Counted from the first letter of the stretch, positions 11,668-24,455 are shown. The stretch is 64,000 nt of DNA from Harmonia axyridis (GCF_914767665.1 NC_059504.1:12898501-12962500), one strand, 5' to 3'. Numbers and translations: made by a program. The notes: a model not told the origin generated them from the letters alone.

Positions 11668-14236
11668 TAGTACATTTTGACTACTAAAACTATGAGAAAA
11701 TCATCAGACAATATTTTGTGTCTCTACAAGAAAAACTCATAAAACAGGTCCTATGGAAATTAATGAATTTAATACTTTGATATTGAAACTGGAGCAATTT
11801 CAACTGAATCAGACATCTGAAAAAGACCAAAACACTTCAATATAGTCCCGCCATCATGCAAACAGCAAGATACGAGTAATGCTTCGTTTGTATCCAGCCA
11901 TGTTTGTAGTGCTATTGACCTATGCCAACTTTGGTAGACTTAGTGGGACTTAAACCCTCTTTTTGTCATACAACTTCCATAATCCCCATATCTGCAACGT
12001 ACGACTGGAAACTTCACGGCCTAGTGTCAAATAGAATCCTCGATAAGCTGTCGAAAGATTGCATAAACCGCTTTTTCCTTCGGAAGAATTTCCACACAGA
12101 TTTCATGCTAAATGGAAATTCTTCAAGGGAACCCCCTAATACCTCGTTTGCGTGATGGTTGGTCTTAGAACTAATAATGACCCCAGACGAATTCAAAACA
12201 GTTGGGCACCCCATGGTATTTTTACGATTAAGATTTTATATCTATGGAAAATAAAACAAAATGGGAATAATTTTAACGATTTTATTATGGTGTTCTCTTT
12301 TGTTGTTTATGGGGGAGTCCGAGAAAAGGAATCGGTTTTTGAAGGTGTGGTTATTTTATTACAGTATAATATAAAGTTGCAGAAAAATATTTTCACTGCT
12401 CACAAAATAAATACTGAGATTTCATTCCGAATGTTTTACTGTTAATTATACAGGCCACAAAATGAGAACGGACATTAGGGGTCAGAAATCCAACAACTGA
12501 TTTTGAATATTTCATTGGGCTGATATCACCAGATTTTTTGTATCAGCTCCAGTTTTTGAGATACCGCTTATTTGATGATAGTTCTGATATTAGCCGAGAA
12601 TGAAGAAATCACATTTTTTCTATGGATTTTCAACAGGCTGTACCTTTTCAACCGAGCCGAATCGCAAAAATGGTAAAGCAAAAAAGTGTTTCCCTTGACC
12701 TCAGGAATCTTCGGTTGAAATATATGTTCAAGTCAAAGATTCACCCTGTATATTTGGCTAATTAACGACTAACAAAGAAACTTGCTACTCAAAATTAGAA
12801 TTTGCTTATCCAAACATTCATGCTGAGCCTTTGACCATAAAAAATGGAATTCTTAGTTATATTTCGCAAATGGAATGAAATAGGAGATAATGATTCGCAA
12901 AATATAAATTCTCATTGATGTGTATTCCACGCATATAATTCCATCAAAGTCCGCTCAACTCCAGAATGCTCATTATACTTAGTGAAGAAAATTTGAATCG
13001 GCAAAAATAACAAAAAATTTCTCCGTTTGACATCAAATGCCGATTTTGCAGACTCATATCAATCAGCAAATCATTACTTTTCCTTCCTAGGCAGCTAAGT
13101 GATTATTCTCAATGCAAAACATTTGACATTTTCTGACAAACCAAATTTTTTGCCACCTGGAGGAGTAAGTACTTCTAAATCGCTATTACTGTACATAATA
13201 TAAATATATCCGATATTTCTCGAAGAAAAATTCAGATATTCCATATGTTGTTAAACTATAATTATCATGGACATTACATTTCTATAGCAACCAACTATTC
13301 CAACAATTGCAATTTCTATCAAATTTCGTTTTAATTTATTACTATAGAAAAAATAAAAAGATTGTGGGAATTGTAATGATTCAAATACAATATCCTACAT
13401 GTAAACAATCGATTGATTGCATTGACTGAATTCCTGAATGAACTATCAGCCACGGCAGTCAATCTGCTACTTTGCTGCCTAAGTGCCTAGTAAAACAAAT
13501 AACTTTTCTTTTGACATCAGGAATTTTCAGTTTAATTATCTGTACAAGTCAAAGACTCATCCTGTATATTATACTGTTACAATATAATTGAAATCTTAGC
13601 AAAAATGGGTTTGAATGAATACACTCCAGAATATTGAGACTTGAGAGTAGTTTAAAATGCGTTCTTCTACATAACGGTGGTAATAAATATGGACCAACTC
13701 CTATTGGTCAGTCTACTACCTTGAAGGATGAATATGAAACAATTGCCATAGTTTTTAACAAATCAAATACGAAAAACATCAATACGCAATTTATATTGAT
13801 TTGAAAATCGTAAATCTTCTCCTTAGATAGCAACGTGGATAAACAAAATATCTTTGCTTTTAATGTTTTTGGGAGCCGAATTGCAAATAAATACTGGATT
13901 AACATAAATTGACCTTCAACAATAGTCATAATTCAAGGAAAAAAATGTAATCAACGAAGCTTTGATTACGATACCACGAATATTACTTTCGTATTTGTAC
14001 CTATATTAAGTTGGGAGTTGATGAAACAATTTATGAAAGCTTTAAATCAAGATGAAAATGATTTGGCTACTGGGTCAGGAATATTTCTTGGGATTAACAA
14101 GAAAAAACTACAATCGGTATTTTTGATGGACATCAAATAATGCGACCTGTTCAAGATCCCCAACTCAGCAAATCAATGAACGATATTGGGTTTAACTCTT
14201 GGTGTTCATTTGTTCAAGTAGTATAAAATTTCAACA
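11668..14236. other. No gene identified; dispersed short repeats
   Basis: Segments at about 12690-12755 and 13510-13565 are diverged copies of each other, each with a CAGGAATYTTC...CAAGTCAAAGA core ending in CCTGTATATT. An open frame on the minus strand at about 12014-12220 has no recognisable motif. The rest is AT-rich without structure I could identify. Confidence 0.5.
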
Positions 14237-14848
14237 CAGGTAATCACAGCTTCAGGTCCGTTGAAATAGCAAAAAAGGAACGAAAACCTTCATTAAATTT
14301 ACCAACGTTTCGAATCTTTATTGATTCTTCATCAGAGCTCTTTAATAGGTTTTATAGATTTTTTCACTTAATTTCATCTTTCACTCCTCCAGACCATACA
14401 AAAGTCTCTGGAATTATCCAAAGGCATTTCCTGGGCATTGAAAAGAGTCCACCAGGACGTGCCTTCAAGAGATGGCGTGACAGCTGGCAGTCTACATCGC
14501 AGTTACTTCTGCAGAACTGAGCAAGGCCTAACATAAGAAGAAGAAGAAGGAAATATCTTCAATGAATTTTCACCTAATAATAATCTGAATCAGAGAAATA
14601 GACATAATAAGTGTTTTCGGTGTGGACTGAGGGTATTGTGAGTTCGTGAGTTGCCTTTCCGAATTGTCCAATGCCTGAGAAATAATTTCATGACTTTGGA
14701 AAACTTCAGAGACTGTTTAAAATGAAATTTGGTGGAAAAACGTATAATACCTAATGAAGAAAGAATCAATAGAGAATCGAAACGTTGGCAAATTCAATGA
14801 AGGTGTCTTTTTTTGCGATTTCACCGGTCCTCAAGCTGTGACTACTTG
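14237..14848. repeat. Inverted repeat with about 105-bp arms enclosing a retrotransposon tail
   Basis: The left arm (14237-14340) and the reverse complement of the right arm (14742-14848) share GTAATCACAGCTTCAGG-type and CCAACGTTTCGAATCT-type blocks with modest divergence. The spacer of about 400 bp contains the retrotransposon fragment at 14432-14555. The structure fits an inverted-repeat DNA element that later received the fragment. Confidence 0.7.
14432..14555 (+). mobile_element. 3' end of an RTE-type non-LTR retrotransposon
   Basis: The frame KSPPGRAFKRWRDSWQSTSQ is the characteristic last block of a common insect endonuclease/reverse-transcriptase polyprotein. It is followed within about 40 bp by an (AAG)n tail. 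The fragment is very 5'-truncated. The same block and the same kind of tail occur at 30.8-30.93 kb. Confidence 0.7.
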
Positions 14849-17065
14849 TTGTTGATTGATTACAAGAACGAGATTTGGATACCAATATACAATTTCTTAG
14901 GAATCATAAAACAGGGAATTACGTAAAATTCGTGGAAACTTTCCTTTTAGATTTTAAAACTATCGGTTGCGGAAATGAATTCAAAGCCTATCAACAATGT
15001 AGCAAAGCCTTGACAACTCACACTTTACCGGTGTACGTTTTCAAGGCAGATCGAGTTACGTCATCAGTGACGTCATGTCATTGCTTAAATAAATAAACTA
15101 TACCTCCGTTTGATCCACGAACTTTCTCTCAACTCCCATCTAGCTGTCTGCCCAGTTTTCCGGAAAATTAAATACCGAATGAAAGTGTGTGAAAGGCACG
15201 TTGATAATGACGGCCTCCTGAGTTTTGAGGGTGATCGCCAGTCAAGATCAAATTAAAATATTCATTGACGCAGCTCGCTTTACAGTCTCGTGACCGGATG
15301 CTTCTTGAATTTCGGATGCAGGCTGGAGAGAGGATCTCCCTTCAAGAATTTTATTGATGTTGCCCACGTGAGTAATAGCGGGTCCGAGTTCCACTTAGCG
15401 AAGAAGTGGGGGAGTTGTTTCCAAGATCGACCATAGATATTGGTTCGTTCTTTTTCTGTTTCAAGTCCCGGGAAACCTCGTAATCTTAAATCGTCAATTA
15501 TATCGAAATGTGTACAGGAACTTTGGAAATATCCTTTCAATTCTTTAACTGTGATAATTCTCAATGGTGGAGATATCATAAAGAAAATACTTTTTAGTTG
15601 ATTACTTTCGGAAAAAATCCTTGGGGATAAAAAGAACTACATTTGAATTTTCACAGTTTGCGTTTTGGAATACATTGAATTCTAAAAATCAAAAGATGAT
15701 TTGTCTTTATTCCTTCCAGAATTTCTGTCGAAAACTAGGTTTCTGTAGGAAAATGGTAAGAGTCTCTCAAGAGAAAGTTTATATAAAAAAGCGATTAAAA
15801 AATAAAACCGTTTGTGAAAAATTTTCAATGCCATCTTGGGGTTTCAATTCTTGCATAAATTGAATTTTATAGGGGTACGGCTTCAGATCTTTGTGCAAAA
15901 TGCTCTTTAGTAATGTTCTATGCACTTTCAAAGCACTTGCACGCTTCTGAATTGAGAAGTCGGGATCATCACGAACATACCGATTAACCCGTTCCCGAAT
16001 TTTGGTTTATGTTATGTTTTGTGACTTAAAATGCGTGTGGAAAAAGAGTTGAAAGCGCACGCTTGTAGAAAAGAATCATATTGCTACGATGATACTGATT
16101 ATACAATATTTTTACTGAACTCCAAGCACATATTTCCAGAGTTCATATCAAAATATTGATTTGACAGGCATCATTAACTAATTTAACTATTTTCATTTTG
16201 CTGATGCATATGTACGTTAGTCTTGTTTGCAATTCGAGAAATTATTGATCCTAAAAAACAAAGTTGCAGAGGGGCTTTCTATACATTCCGGATATATTGG
16301 TATTTGTTGTTCCCATCCCCAATAATAATCACTTACAATTCCATTAGCACTACGAATATCCAAAATCTGACAATTATACAACATAAACGTAAATTATCCC
16401 AACATGGTGTGAACTTTTGGTTCCTGAAAATTCACATTAAATGACCATCAACCTCGAGACCACTATTTGGGAATAATTATGTGAAAAAGCTTTTACTACT
16501 GAATAAAATATTCATTTTATTCAGTAGTAGTTGAGATATTCCCGCATTCTTTTGAATATAACTGAATTTTTCCCCTAGAATAAAAATTGAGAGAAGAACA
16601 GCATCTCAAAGTTCAATTACATTTTGAAAGTACTTGCAGCACTGTAATGGAGTGCTCATGAAGGGAAATTGTCAGAAATTGCTGTTTCGTATTCGATAAA
16701 GGAATTCTCAACATGTTCGTAGAAGTGGTAACGGTCTTTCACGAGTTGCATACATTTTCAGATCGTGCTATCGTCCTTTGAGGCTATTAACCTAGAATTT
16801 GAAGACTGCATTCCTCACATTTTGCGTCGTCAGTTCGTCTTATTCTTTTTTATGTTTAGAGTTGTTGAAGATCGATGATAAGAAAGTTGAAACAGGTCGG
16901 GTCTTACATAACTATAACATTTTAGGAGGCTATTGACCTTTTAGTTTGAACCAAGAAGAGCGTTATTTGACGTAATTTAAAAAAGGGCCAGGAACCGCAT
17001 CTAAGGAAATTGGTTTTTGGGTGAATTTACTTGAATTTTTTATATGTTGTAGAACTCGTGATGCT
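14849..17065. other. No gene identified apart from one open frame
   Basis: Mostly AT-rich. A perfect CRE-like TGACGTCA lies at about 15067, next to a partial inverted copy (ACGTCATCAGTGACGTCAT). The minus-strand frame at 15280-15579 has its own entry. Nothing else is recognisable. Confidence 0.5.
15280..15579 (-). CDS. Unassigned 99-codon open frame with coding-like composition
   Basis: From an ATG at 15579 the minus strand reads MISPPLRIITVKELKGYFQ, then HFDIIDDLRLRGFPGLETEK, then GRSWKQLPHFFAKWNSDP, and it ends KFKKHPVTRL. Local GC is higher than in the flanks, and the amino-acid mix resembles a folded soluble protein more than AT-rich noise. No domain is recognisable. It may be an exon, a retrocopy, or a piece of an unrecognised mobile element. 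Upstream sequence stays open for some codons before the ATG. The flanks give no clear splice sites. Confidence 0.25.
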   Translation of the reverse strand: MISPPLRIITVKELKGYFQSSCTHFDIIDDLRLRGFPGLETEKERTNIYGRSWKQLPHFFAKWNSDPLLLTWATSIKFLKGDPLSSLHPKFKKHPVTRL

Positions 17066-17068
17066 GAT

Positions 17069-17252
17069 CAATTTTTTTCATTGCATAAACCGTTTATATC
17101 AAATAGGGTGCTAAAAATAACTTCTCTTGAATTTCTCTAAAATTTGGTTTATATATCACACAAATTTTCTTCAAAATGCCAATTTCAAATTCCAGAAAAG
17201 TTATTTTTAGCACCCTATAATATCTTAACGGCTGATGCAATGAAGAAAATCG
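17069..17252. repeat. Inverted repeat with about 65-bp arms
   Basis: Left (17069-17137) and right (17189-17252) arms share TTCATTGCAT, then the perfect GGGTGCTAAAAATAACTT block. The spacer is about 50 bp. It is likely a miniature foldback element; no target duplication was seen. Confidence 0.65.
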
Positions 17253-17309
17253 AGTATGCATCGATTATTATTCATACAGCCGATTGAAGTCCACTTTTAT
17301 TGATATATT

Positions 17310-18400
17310 TCCACAAATATGTATATGACATACATCTGTTGAGAGACCGACATGGTAAGATTACTTTGTCGAATTGTGTATATTTTCAAATCCATAACTT
17401 TATTATTTCGTTATGAAAGTATGTTATATTGAATAACATATATTTATTTGAGTGATACTTGATTAAATATGCAAATTTTAATATTTGAAATCCGATATTT
17501 TTCCTAAATCTCGAATTTATAATGAGCAGAATATTTATTATTTTCTACCTGCTTAAATCCAAGGTTTGACAACTTCTGATCTTATAGTGTCATCGTTTGT
17601 TTCACGTCGTTTGACGCGCTAGAAGTTTGTTTTCTGAATTTCTGATATATTATTTAATTATATTTTGAGTAAATATGTAACGTTGATTTACGATGGGACA
17701 TAAGAAGTCATTCTTTGAGGGCTAATCAGGGATCGTCAATTCTGGGACCGCTCACCGATTTTGCGGATTAGACCTCACAGTTTTGAGGGAATTCGAACTC
17801 GAATTTAGTTAAAAATTGAATTTCCATCCAAAAATCGTTATATCTCCTAAACAATTGGTCACAGACCCCTCAAATAATTTCGTGATCTACATAGTTGAAT
17901 CAAGTAATAAATTAGTACAATAGTCCATTGAAAGAACTATTAATTTTTCTTCAATTTTCTAAGGGATAGGGTATAGAAAATTTCACGAAAATTTTTCGAT
18001 AAAAAAATTTTCAGGTGAGATCTAAATTCGGCTAATCAGGGATCGTCAATCTAGCACCGCTCACCGATTTTGCGTAGATCTCACAGTTTTGAAGAAATTC
18101 GAACACGAAATTAGGGAAAAAATTGAATTTCCATCCAAAAATCGTTATATCTCCAAAAGTATTCATCACAGACCCCTCAAATAAAAACGTTTTTTGAACA
18201 TCTAGTTCTGATCTGAAACATAGTCAGGTTTCAAGGGCTTAGCTTACGTCCAGGAGAACTCGCGAATTTAGTGAAATATCGTATCACTCATATGTTTTCA
18301 TTTCCGCGCGCTTTATGTCAAATGTCATAATTGATGTTGGGGGCAAATTTTGCTTACTGAAAATGATATAGCTCCCTCTATCTATGTTAATTACTCTGAG
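17310..18400 (-). mobile_element. Third copy of the 586-bp non-autonomous element, split by an insertion
   Basis: Read on the minus strand it starts CTCAGAGTAATTAACATAGA at 18400. It follows the intact copy at 42412-42997 through the GCGCGCGGAAATGAAA, CAACGTT, CGTCAAACGACGTGAAAC and GGAAAAATATCGGATT blocks, down to about 17310. Between about 17720 and 18252 it is interrupted by unrelated DNA containing two direct repeats. The left end is too eroded to give an exact boundary. Confidence 0.75.
17721..18183 (+). repeat. Direct repeat pair (about 157 bp, period about 310 bp) inside the split element
   Basis: The units at 17721-17877 and 18031-18183 both start GCTAATCAGGGATCGTCAAT. They share CCGCTCACCGATTTTGCG and TTTCCATCCAAAAATCGTTA, and end ACAGACCCCTCAAATAA. 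They lie in a piece of about 530 bp that interrupts the non-autonomous element. The short spacer and unit size could fit a miniature retro-element or a tandem-repeat-containing insertion. Confidence 0.75.
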
Positions 18401-21400
18401 GTGTAAACATATACACATATACTACTATTAGGTAATAGAACAACTCGAGTGAAGATGAAGGAATATTGAAAAATAACAAAATACAAAAAAAAAGTATTGA
18501 ATAAAAATATTTTTGGTGACTGAAGACCATTCGTTACCAATATCACAGAAAATTAGTCTTAATCTCTCAACACATGTGTATCAATCACATATTGGTGGAA
18601 ATGATCCAATAACATCAAAATCAAACCTAATTTCTTCGAGGAAATTATTACTAAAGGACTCATCCACCCTGGATATTTCATTTACCTATTTGTCGAGAGA
18701 ACTTTCAGAGTGAGCGATTTAGTTGGTGATCGACTATTCCAGAATTTCAGGCATCTAGATATATGCAGTATGATGAGAAAAACACACATAATAGGTCAGT
18801 TTAATTCCGGAGATGTTTATATCATCAAACCCAATTGATAATGATACCCCATAAAATATCTAAATATGAAAAAATTCCACCGTTCGTATTCTCGAAATCA
18901 CTGAAGAATTTGATATTTCCAGAGTCACCTTGAATATCTTCCGTGATCTCATCTGATAGATACCATCAAAACTTGATTGGTGCAGAATGGCGAATGCGCC
19001 ACACTTCTAACGAATAGTCAAAACGATTTTCTTCATCACTTGAAAAATTGGCATGGTATTAAGTTCACTTCACCTTGTTGAGAATGTCAATCTTAAAATC
19101 CCTCTAGTGTCATACTAATTCAACTCATTTGGTGCAAAAAATCAATTTTATCCATAAATGAAACGTGGTGCAAAATGGCGGCAGCGCAATTTCGCTTGAT
19201 TCTAATAGCGCCAAAGAAAACATCAAAATCAAATAAAAGGAGCATTAAAATGACCATATTCATAAAAAATTATGGAACCTACTCAAGGACTCCATTACCC
19301 GCTGCATTTTACAACTGTTACATTTACGATTTTATAGGTCTTGTTCTGGTAAATTGGAAATGTAGTCATTAGGAATGCAAATTGAAGTTTTATCATAAGA
19401 GGATACGGAAAAAGAATTGACGCCTGAGTCACGTAGGTGCATGCTATGTTGCATGCTCATCGAATATACTCAATTGTTTTTCATGTGCAGTAAAATTGTT
19501 TTAATTCAGAACTATTACATTGGCCAATAAACATTTAATTGCTTCTTATTTTTCAACAGTTCCAGGTTAATTTTTGGTTGAATAATCTAAAAGAAATCTC
19601 AGATTTTGTCTAATAGATCTATGTTTGAAATATGCTACATTTAGCATCTTTCATTTTTAACTAGTGTATATTTCACATTATAACTATCACTATTGCTGGT
19701 TAAAAAACACATGAATTTAAGTATTTATTGACAGAAACACCTGAATTCAAGTCTTCATTACAACATATACATGTAAAAGTCAGTTATCACTTGAAAATTT
19801 CCCTCTAAATGAATGTCTAGCATGGAGTTCAGTAGGGTATTTTTCCATTGTCCTTGATATCAATCTGCATAGCTTAAGGATTCCGATTGAATATTTCACC
19901 CTGTTCTCCACTTAAATCACCCAAGTTTTTTGAAAAGCGATCTTATGTGTTACAACTGAAAATTTAAAAATTTTCAACATGGTTTCCATTAATTAAACGT
20001 AATATTCTTCTTTCTGATTTCCAAGAAGATTTTGTACTACTTGAACTAATGAACACAAAGCATTAGATTAAATCTCTTTCATTGATGTGATTAGGGATCT
20101 TTAACAAGTTGCCTTAGGAGTGCGTCATAAAATAAATCGGCTTTCAGTTGTTCCTGCTAATCCTAAATCAAATGTACTTGACAAACTTTCACATATTGCA
20201 GCCCAAAGTTGATATTCAAACGCGCAAGTAATATTTTCTTTTCAACACCAGGGTTAGGTTGATTTCGATTTGTTTTCCTTGAATCATGCCATCCCTTGAT
20301 GGCCAAATTCTGATAGTCCAGTGCTCTGGACTATCAGCTCTGCTGCCTCAAAGATATAAGAGACAACGTTATTTTGTACATCCACTTTGTTGTTCAAGGA
20401 GAAAGTTTACCATTAATAAATCAATATGAATTCCTCATTGATGTTCTTTGTATTTGATTTTCTAGAAATGATTGCAATTGTTTCATATTCCTCCTGCATA
20501 GTAGTAGAATGACCAATACGAATTGAACCATATTTGTCTACATTTGAAGGTCAATAAATTGTATTATATTCTCCAAAAATAAGTATTTTTGATAATATTG
20601 TTAATTAAACTAATAAAGAATGTTACGCGTTACTTTATGAGCACACACAAAACTATTGTATTTTTGTCCACCCTGTACCAGTTGGAATCAACATGTGATA
20701 AATCTTTGGAATCAGCTCAGCTAGAGTAATCGGAAAATTGAGAAAAAATGGGGGTGTTCCAATTAAAAAAAAAATACGGTGACGTCATTAATCGAAAGTA
20801 ATTCACCCTGAATATTGAATTATTATTTTAAAATACGGTAAATTAGTATAAAAATCGACGTGTTTCAGGATTTTCCCTTAAATGGTCTGTTTAGCTAAAA
20901 ATGAATTCGTTCCATACTTTACGGACACAGAGTATGTACACAATTCGCTCATTAAGTATTCAAGACTATTTTTATACCAAGATGTCAATACTGTCTCCAT
21001 TTCATATTCAATGAGGATTCCAATCTATGAATGAGAAATTAGAATAATAACAATACTTTGATCTCCACTTTAAACTTAAAGTACTTAACGGTTATTATTT
21101 AATACAAAATTTTCAAGTTCATGAACATGTAAAGCAGGTCAAACCGTTATTGAGGCATTCTACTCGTTATTTGCTCGGTAATGAAATTTGTGAAGCAATT
21201 GCGTGAGCTCATAATGGAAACGCTCAAAATCAACAAGTCCATTCTACATAAAACCTGAGCCAACGGGTTACAAACACTCTTCTCCCTTTTAAAATATTCA
21301 TGCGAACTTGAACCGAACAAAAACATGATGGAAGTGGAGTAATCAGATAATTTCAGCATGCGCTACCCTTTTTATGGGCTGAGCACGCGTTTTGACCCAG

Positions 21401-21903
21401 TTAACAACATATGTTACGGCCGAATTTTTGTGGGTGGCATAGAAAGGGCTCCGAATAGTTTTGATGAGTTGTCCATTCTTATACGATTGGACAGTCGCTT
21501 TGGTTTCATTACTTCCAATGGTGGAACCAACCGGAATTTCTCTGGAGGGGATTGCATAGAAATATTTTTGGAACAATTCAGTTCATTTTAGTACAGAAAT
21601 ATCCGAACTATTATCTATAATAATTGAAGAAAAATGACTTTATTTTTCGAGGAGAAATCAGGTATTGCTTTCGGTGTTAAGCCATAATCAAGCAAATTAT
21701 CTTTGAATTATCGAAATATTGAACAAATTTGCTTGATTATGACTTATTATCAATTAACAGCCCACTGTCTTTAGAGTGAAAGATAAAGCTACTCTGATCT
21801 GAGATATATCGAATAATGTACTGGGTTTTCCACCATAATTTGACCCTTCCTTCAACTTTGTTACTAAAAGAGGTACAAAAAAATGTTTTCCACAAAAGTT
21901 TCG
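18401..21903. other. AT-rich sequence without identified genes
   Basis: Contains a perfect short hairpin at 20310-20337 (separate entry), CACCCTGTA-type motifs at about 20687 and 20807, and overlapping open frames on both strands at about 21343-21591 without a convincing motif. Otherwise unstructured. Confidence 0.5.
20310..20337. repeat. Perfect 12-bp hairpin with 4-nt loop
   Basis: CTGATAGTCCAG and CTGGACTATCAG flank the loop TGCT. It is stable enough to form a stem in RNA or cruciform DNA. No neighbouring gene gives it a role. Confidence 0.7.
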
Positions 21904-22646
21904 CGAAATCAACTAGTGTTTTTTGAAATGATTTCACAAAACGAAATATATACAGGGTGGGCTACATATTGATTGCAACTTCATTTTTTCAAATTGAACA
22001 CCCTGTATATTTTTCTATATTTGACAAGCGCTGTTTCCCCTGACTTCGAATATGTAACATATGTTTGGTCTAACTCTCTTATTGTGAGTACCACAGAGTT
22101 TCAAATTTTAATAACCACCTGGCAAGTAAGTAGGTAATCAGTTTTCAAGTGGAAGTGGATAATTCAAAATGCCTTCTTTGGAGTTATCTCTTGGACAACT
22201 ATATATGACATACGTTTGTCATTGAATGAAACAATTCATCGAATATGCACTGCATATTCATTTATGTGAAGAACAATAAAAATAAGAAAGCTACAAGGAG
22301 AGAATATATGGAGTTGCATCCAACTCATCCAATTCCAATTTTTAGTGTGAAACATATGTCATATAGTTGACAACGAGATAACTCAAAATAGGGCATTTTT
22401 TTATCGCAGCCTACAACTTGAAAAATTATTACTGAGCATGCCAGGTGGTTCTTAACATTTGAAACTCTGTGGTACTCAGAATAAGAGAGATATACCACAT
22501 ATGTTATATATTCGAAATCAGGGGAAAAAGAGCTAGTTAAATATAGAAAAATATACAGGGTGTTCAATTTGAAAAAATGAAGTTGCAATCAATATGTTGC
22601 CCACTCTGTATATATTTCGTTTTGTAAAAAACACTAGTCGATTTCG
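21904..22646. mobile_element. Large foldback element, arms about 300 bp
   Basis: Starting from CGAAATCAACTAGTG at 21904, the left arm matches the reverse complement of the right arm ending at 22646 almost throughout. Shared blocks are ACGAAATATATACAG, GATTGCAACTTCATTTTTTC, GAACACCCTGTATATTTTTC, GAGTACCACAGAGTTTCAAA and CCACCTGGCA. The unpaired centre is about 110 bp (about 22220-22330). The left arm carries a small insertion (GAAATGATTTC) near its tip. There is no coding capacity. Confidence 0.85.
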
Positions 22647-23269
22647 TTGGGCTAAGGGTGGTACTTGGTACTTTCCCCCGATATCGGGGTGATGCTAAAA
22701 GTGTGGTCAAGTCCAAGTCCGGGTCTAAGCCGAGTAAGTTACAGTCGAGTTGAGTCTAAGTTTGGTCTAAGTCGAAGTATTTCAGAGTCGGTCGGTCAAG
22801 AGTAAGTTTTTGTCGAGAGTCGATCAGAATAAGACGTAAAAGACGGTTCGCGGACTAGAATAAGATGAGTCGTGAACGAATCAAAGACGAGACGACCGAA
22901 ACTTGAAATATTCAATTTATTCAGGATGAAAAGACAATGTACACTTTTTTTACATAATTATATCTAAATAAATCCCATAACAACCGGTACAAGAGCAAAG
23001 TTACCTAGGCAAGAATGCCTGAAATAAGACGAAGACGATATTTACGGAGACGTTTCGAGTAATTAACATTCGATGATGAGACAAAATTCAGTACCGCAGT
23101 GAGAAATTGTATTTAAGACGGTAATTAAGATCTTCTCAATACTGTGTTTGTACTGTGTGACTTTGTAAATAGATGTACATAATTAGAAATGCTTAATTAT
23201 TTAAAAGTTGAGCAAAGTCACGGAGAAGAAGACGAAAGGTGATCGATTAACCAAGCCTACATTTATGAT
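22647..23269. other. Non-coding stretch with AGTC-type imperfect repeats
   Basis: From about 22700 to 22900 the sequence is built from short, irregular repeats of the AAGTC/GAGTC type. AATAAATCCC at about 22968 could serve as a polyadenylation signal. No coding frame or second copy was found, so a terminal repeat or UTR is only possible. Confidence 0.35.
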
Positions 23270-24455
23270 TGAAAGTATTGTCCATCGTTGGCCACTACCG
23301 TCTCCTATCTTTCGGGTAGCGTACGAATCCCACGATGAAAAAACTGGTCATCTTTTGAAGCGATCCACGAATCGATCCAATTTCTTACTTCTTCATGAGA
23401 CCGGAAGTGCTGGTCAGCCAGGCCATGTGCCATTGATCGAAACAAGTGATAGTCCGAGGGGACAACGTCTAGAGAATACGGTGGGTGGGGTGGGACTTCC
23501 CATTTCAACGTTTCCGTGTATGTCTTGTCCACTTTTGCAACATATGGTCGAGGATTGTAATGCTGTAAAAACACTTTATCATGTCTCTTGTTGTATTACT
23601 GCCGTTTGCGTTTCAATGCTCGTCAACAACGCATTAATTGTGTTCGATAACTTTCGACCTTGATTTTTTCAGTTGATTTCAACAACTCATAATACACTAC
23701 GCCGACCTGATCCTACCCAATCGTGAGCATGACCTTGCAACCATGGATATTCGATTTGGCAGTCGACGTGAATACATGGCCGGGATATCCTCATGATTTT
23801 CTGCGCTTGGAATTATTGTAATGAACTCAATTTTCGTCTCCAGTCACAATGCGATGCAGAAATCTCATTCGTCTCTGCCTTGCAAGCAGCTGTTCACGAG
23901 CAAAAAACGCAGTTCAACATCTTTCGGCTTCAACTCGTACGACACCCAATTTCCATGTTTCTGAATCATTCCAATGACTTTCAGGCTCTTCGGAATAGCT
24001 TGTTGCGTCACTCCCAATGATCCTGCCAATTCTTGTTGCGTTTGACATGAGTCTTGATCAAGTAATGCCTCCAATTCTGCATCTTCGAAAACCATATCTG
24101 TTCCACCGCCTTGCTGGTCTTCGACGTCAAAATCACCGTTCTTGAAGCGTTGAAACCACTTTTGACTTGTTCTTGCATTAGTAGCGGGCTCACCAAAGGT
24201 ATTTGAGATCATTCGATGAGCCTCAGTTGTAGATTTCTTCATATTGAAGCTGAAAATTAAAACCTCCCGCAAATGAATAGAATTTGGTTCGTAAGCATGT
24301 TTAATCGAGAATAATTTTATGATGCAGACACAAATCGACTAATATTTCGATGGCGATATGTTTAAAAATACCTAAACTTATTTTTGACATCTACGATCTT
24401 TTTATATCGACTTCCACTAATCACTACAGCCATCTATCGCAAAACCTAATATGTA
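23270..24455 (-). mobile_element. mariner relic, nearly full length (copy 2)
   Basis: Minus-strand transposase of the same family as copy 1. It reads from EVLIFSFNMKKSTTEAHRM through WFQRFKNGDFDVED, VFEDAELEALLDQDSCQTQQ, LGVTQQAIPKSLKVI and YELKPKDVE, then is frameshifted through the middle. It becomes readable again as HYNPRPYVAKVDKTY (second aspartate changed), HPPYSLDVVPSDYHLFRSM with the third aspartate, and WIDSWIASKDDQFFHRGIR. The 5' leader matches copy 1 back to a TATTAGGT remnant at about 24455, where most of the inverted repeat is deleted. The 3' end diverges just after the coding end. Confidence 0.85.

Noticed and set aside
12014..12220. Minus-strand frame of 66 codons as an exon
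   Set aside because: No motif, and splice sites at its ends are not convincing.
20310..20337. Rho-independent terminator
   Set aside because: The hairpin is followed by CTCTGCTGCC and not a T-run, and the setting is eukaryotic.
21343..21591. RNA-binding protein exon (GRIFVGGIE resembles an RNP motif)
   Set aside because: The rest of the frame does not follow an RRM, and both strands are open here, which suggests chance.
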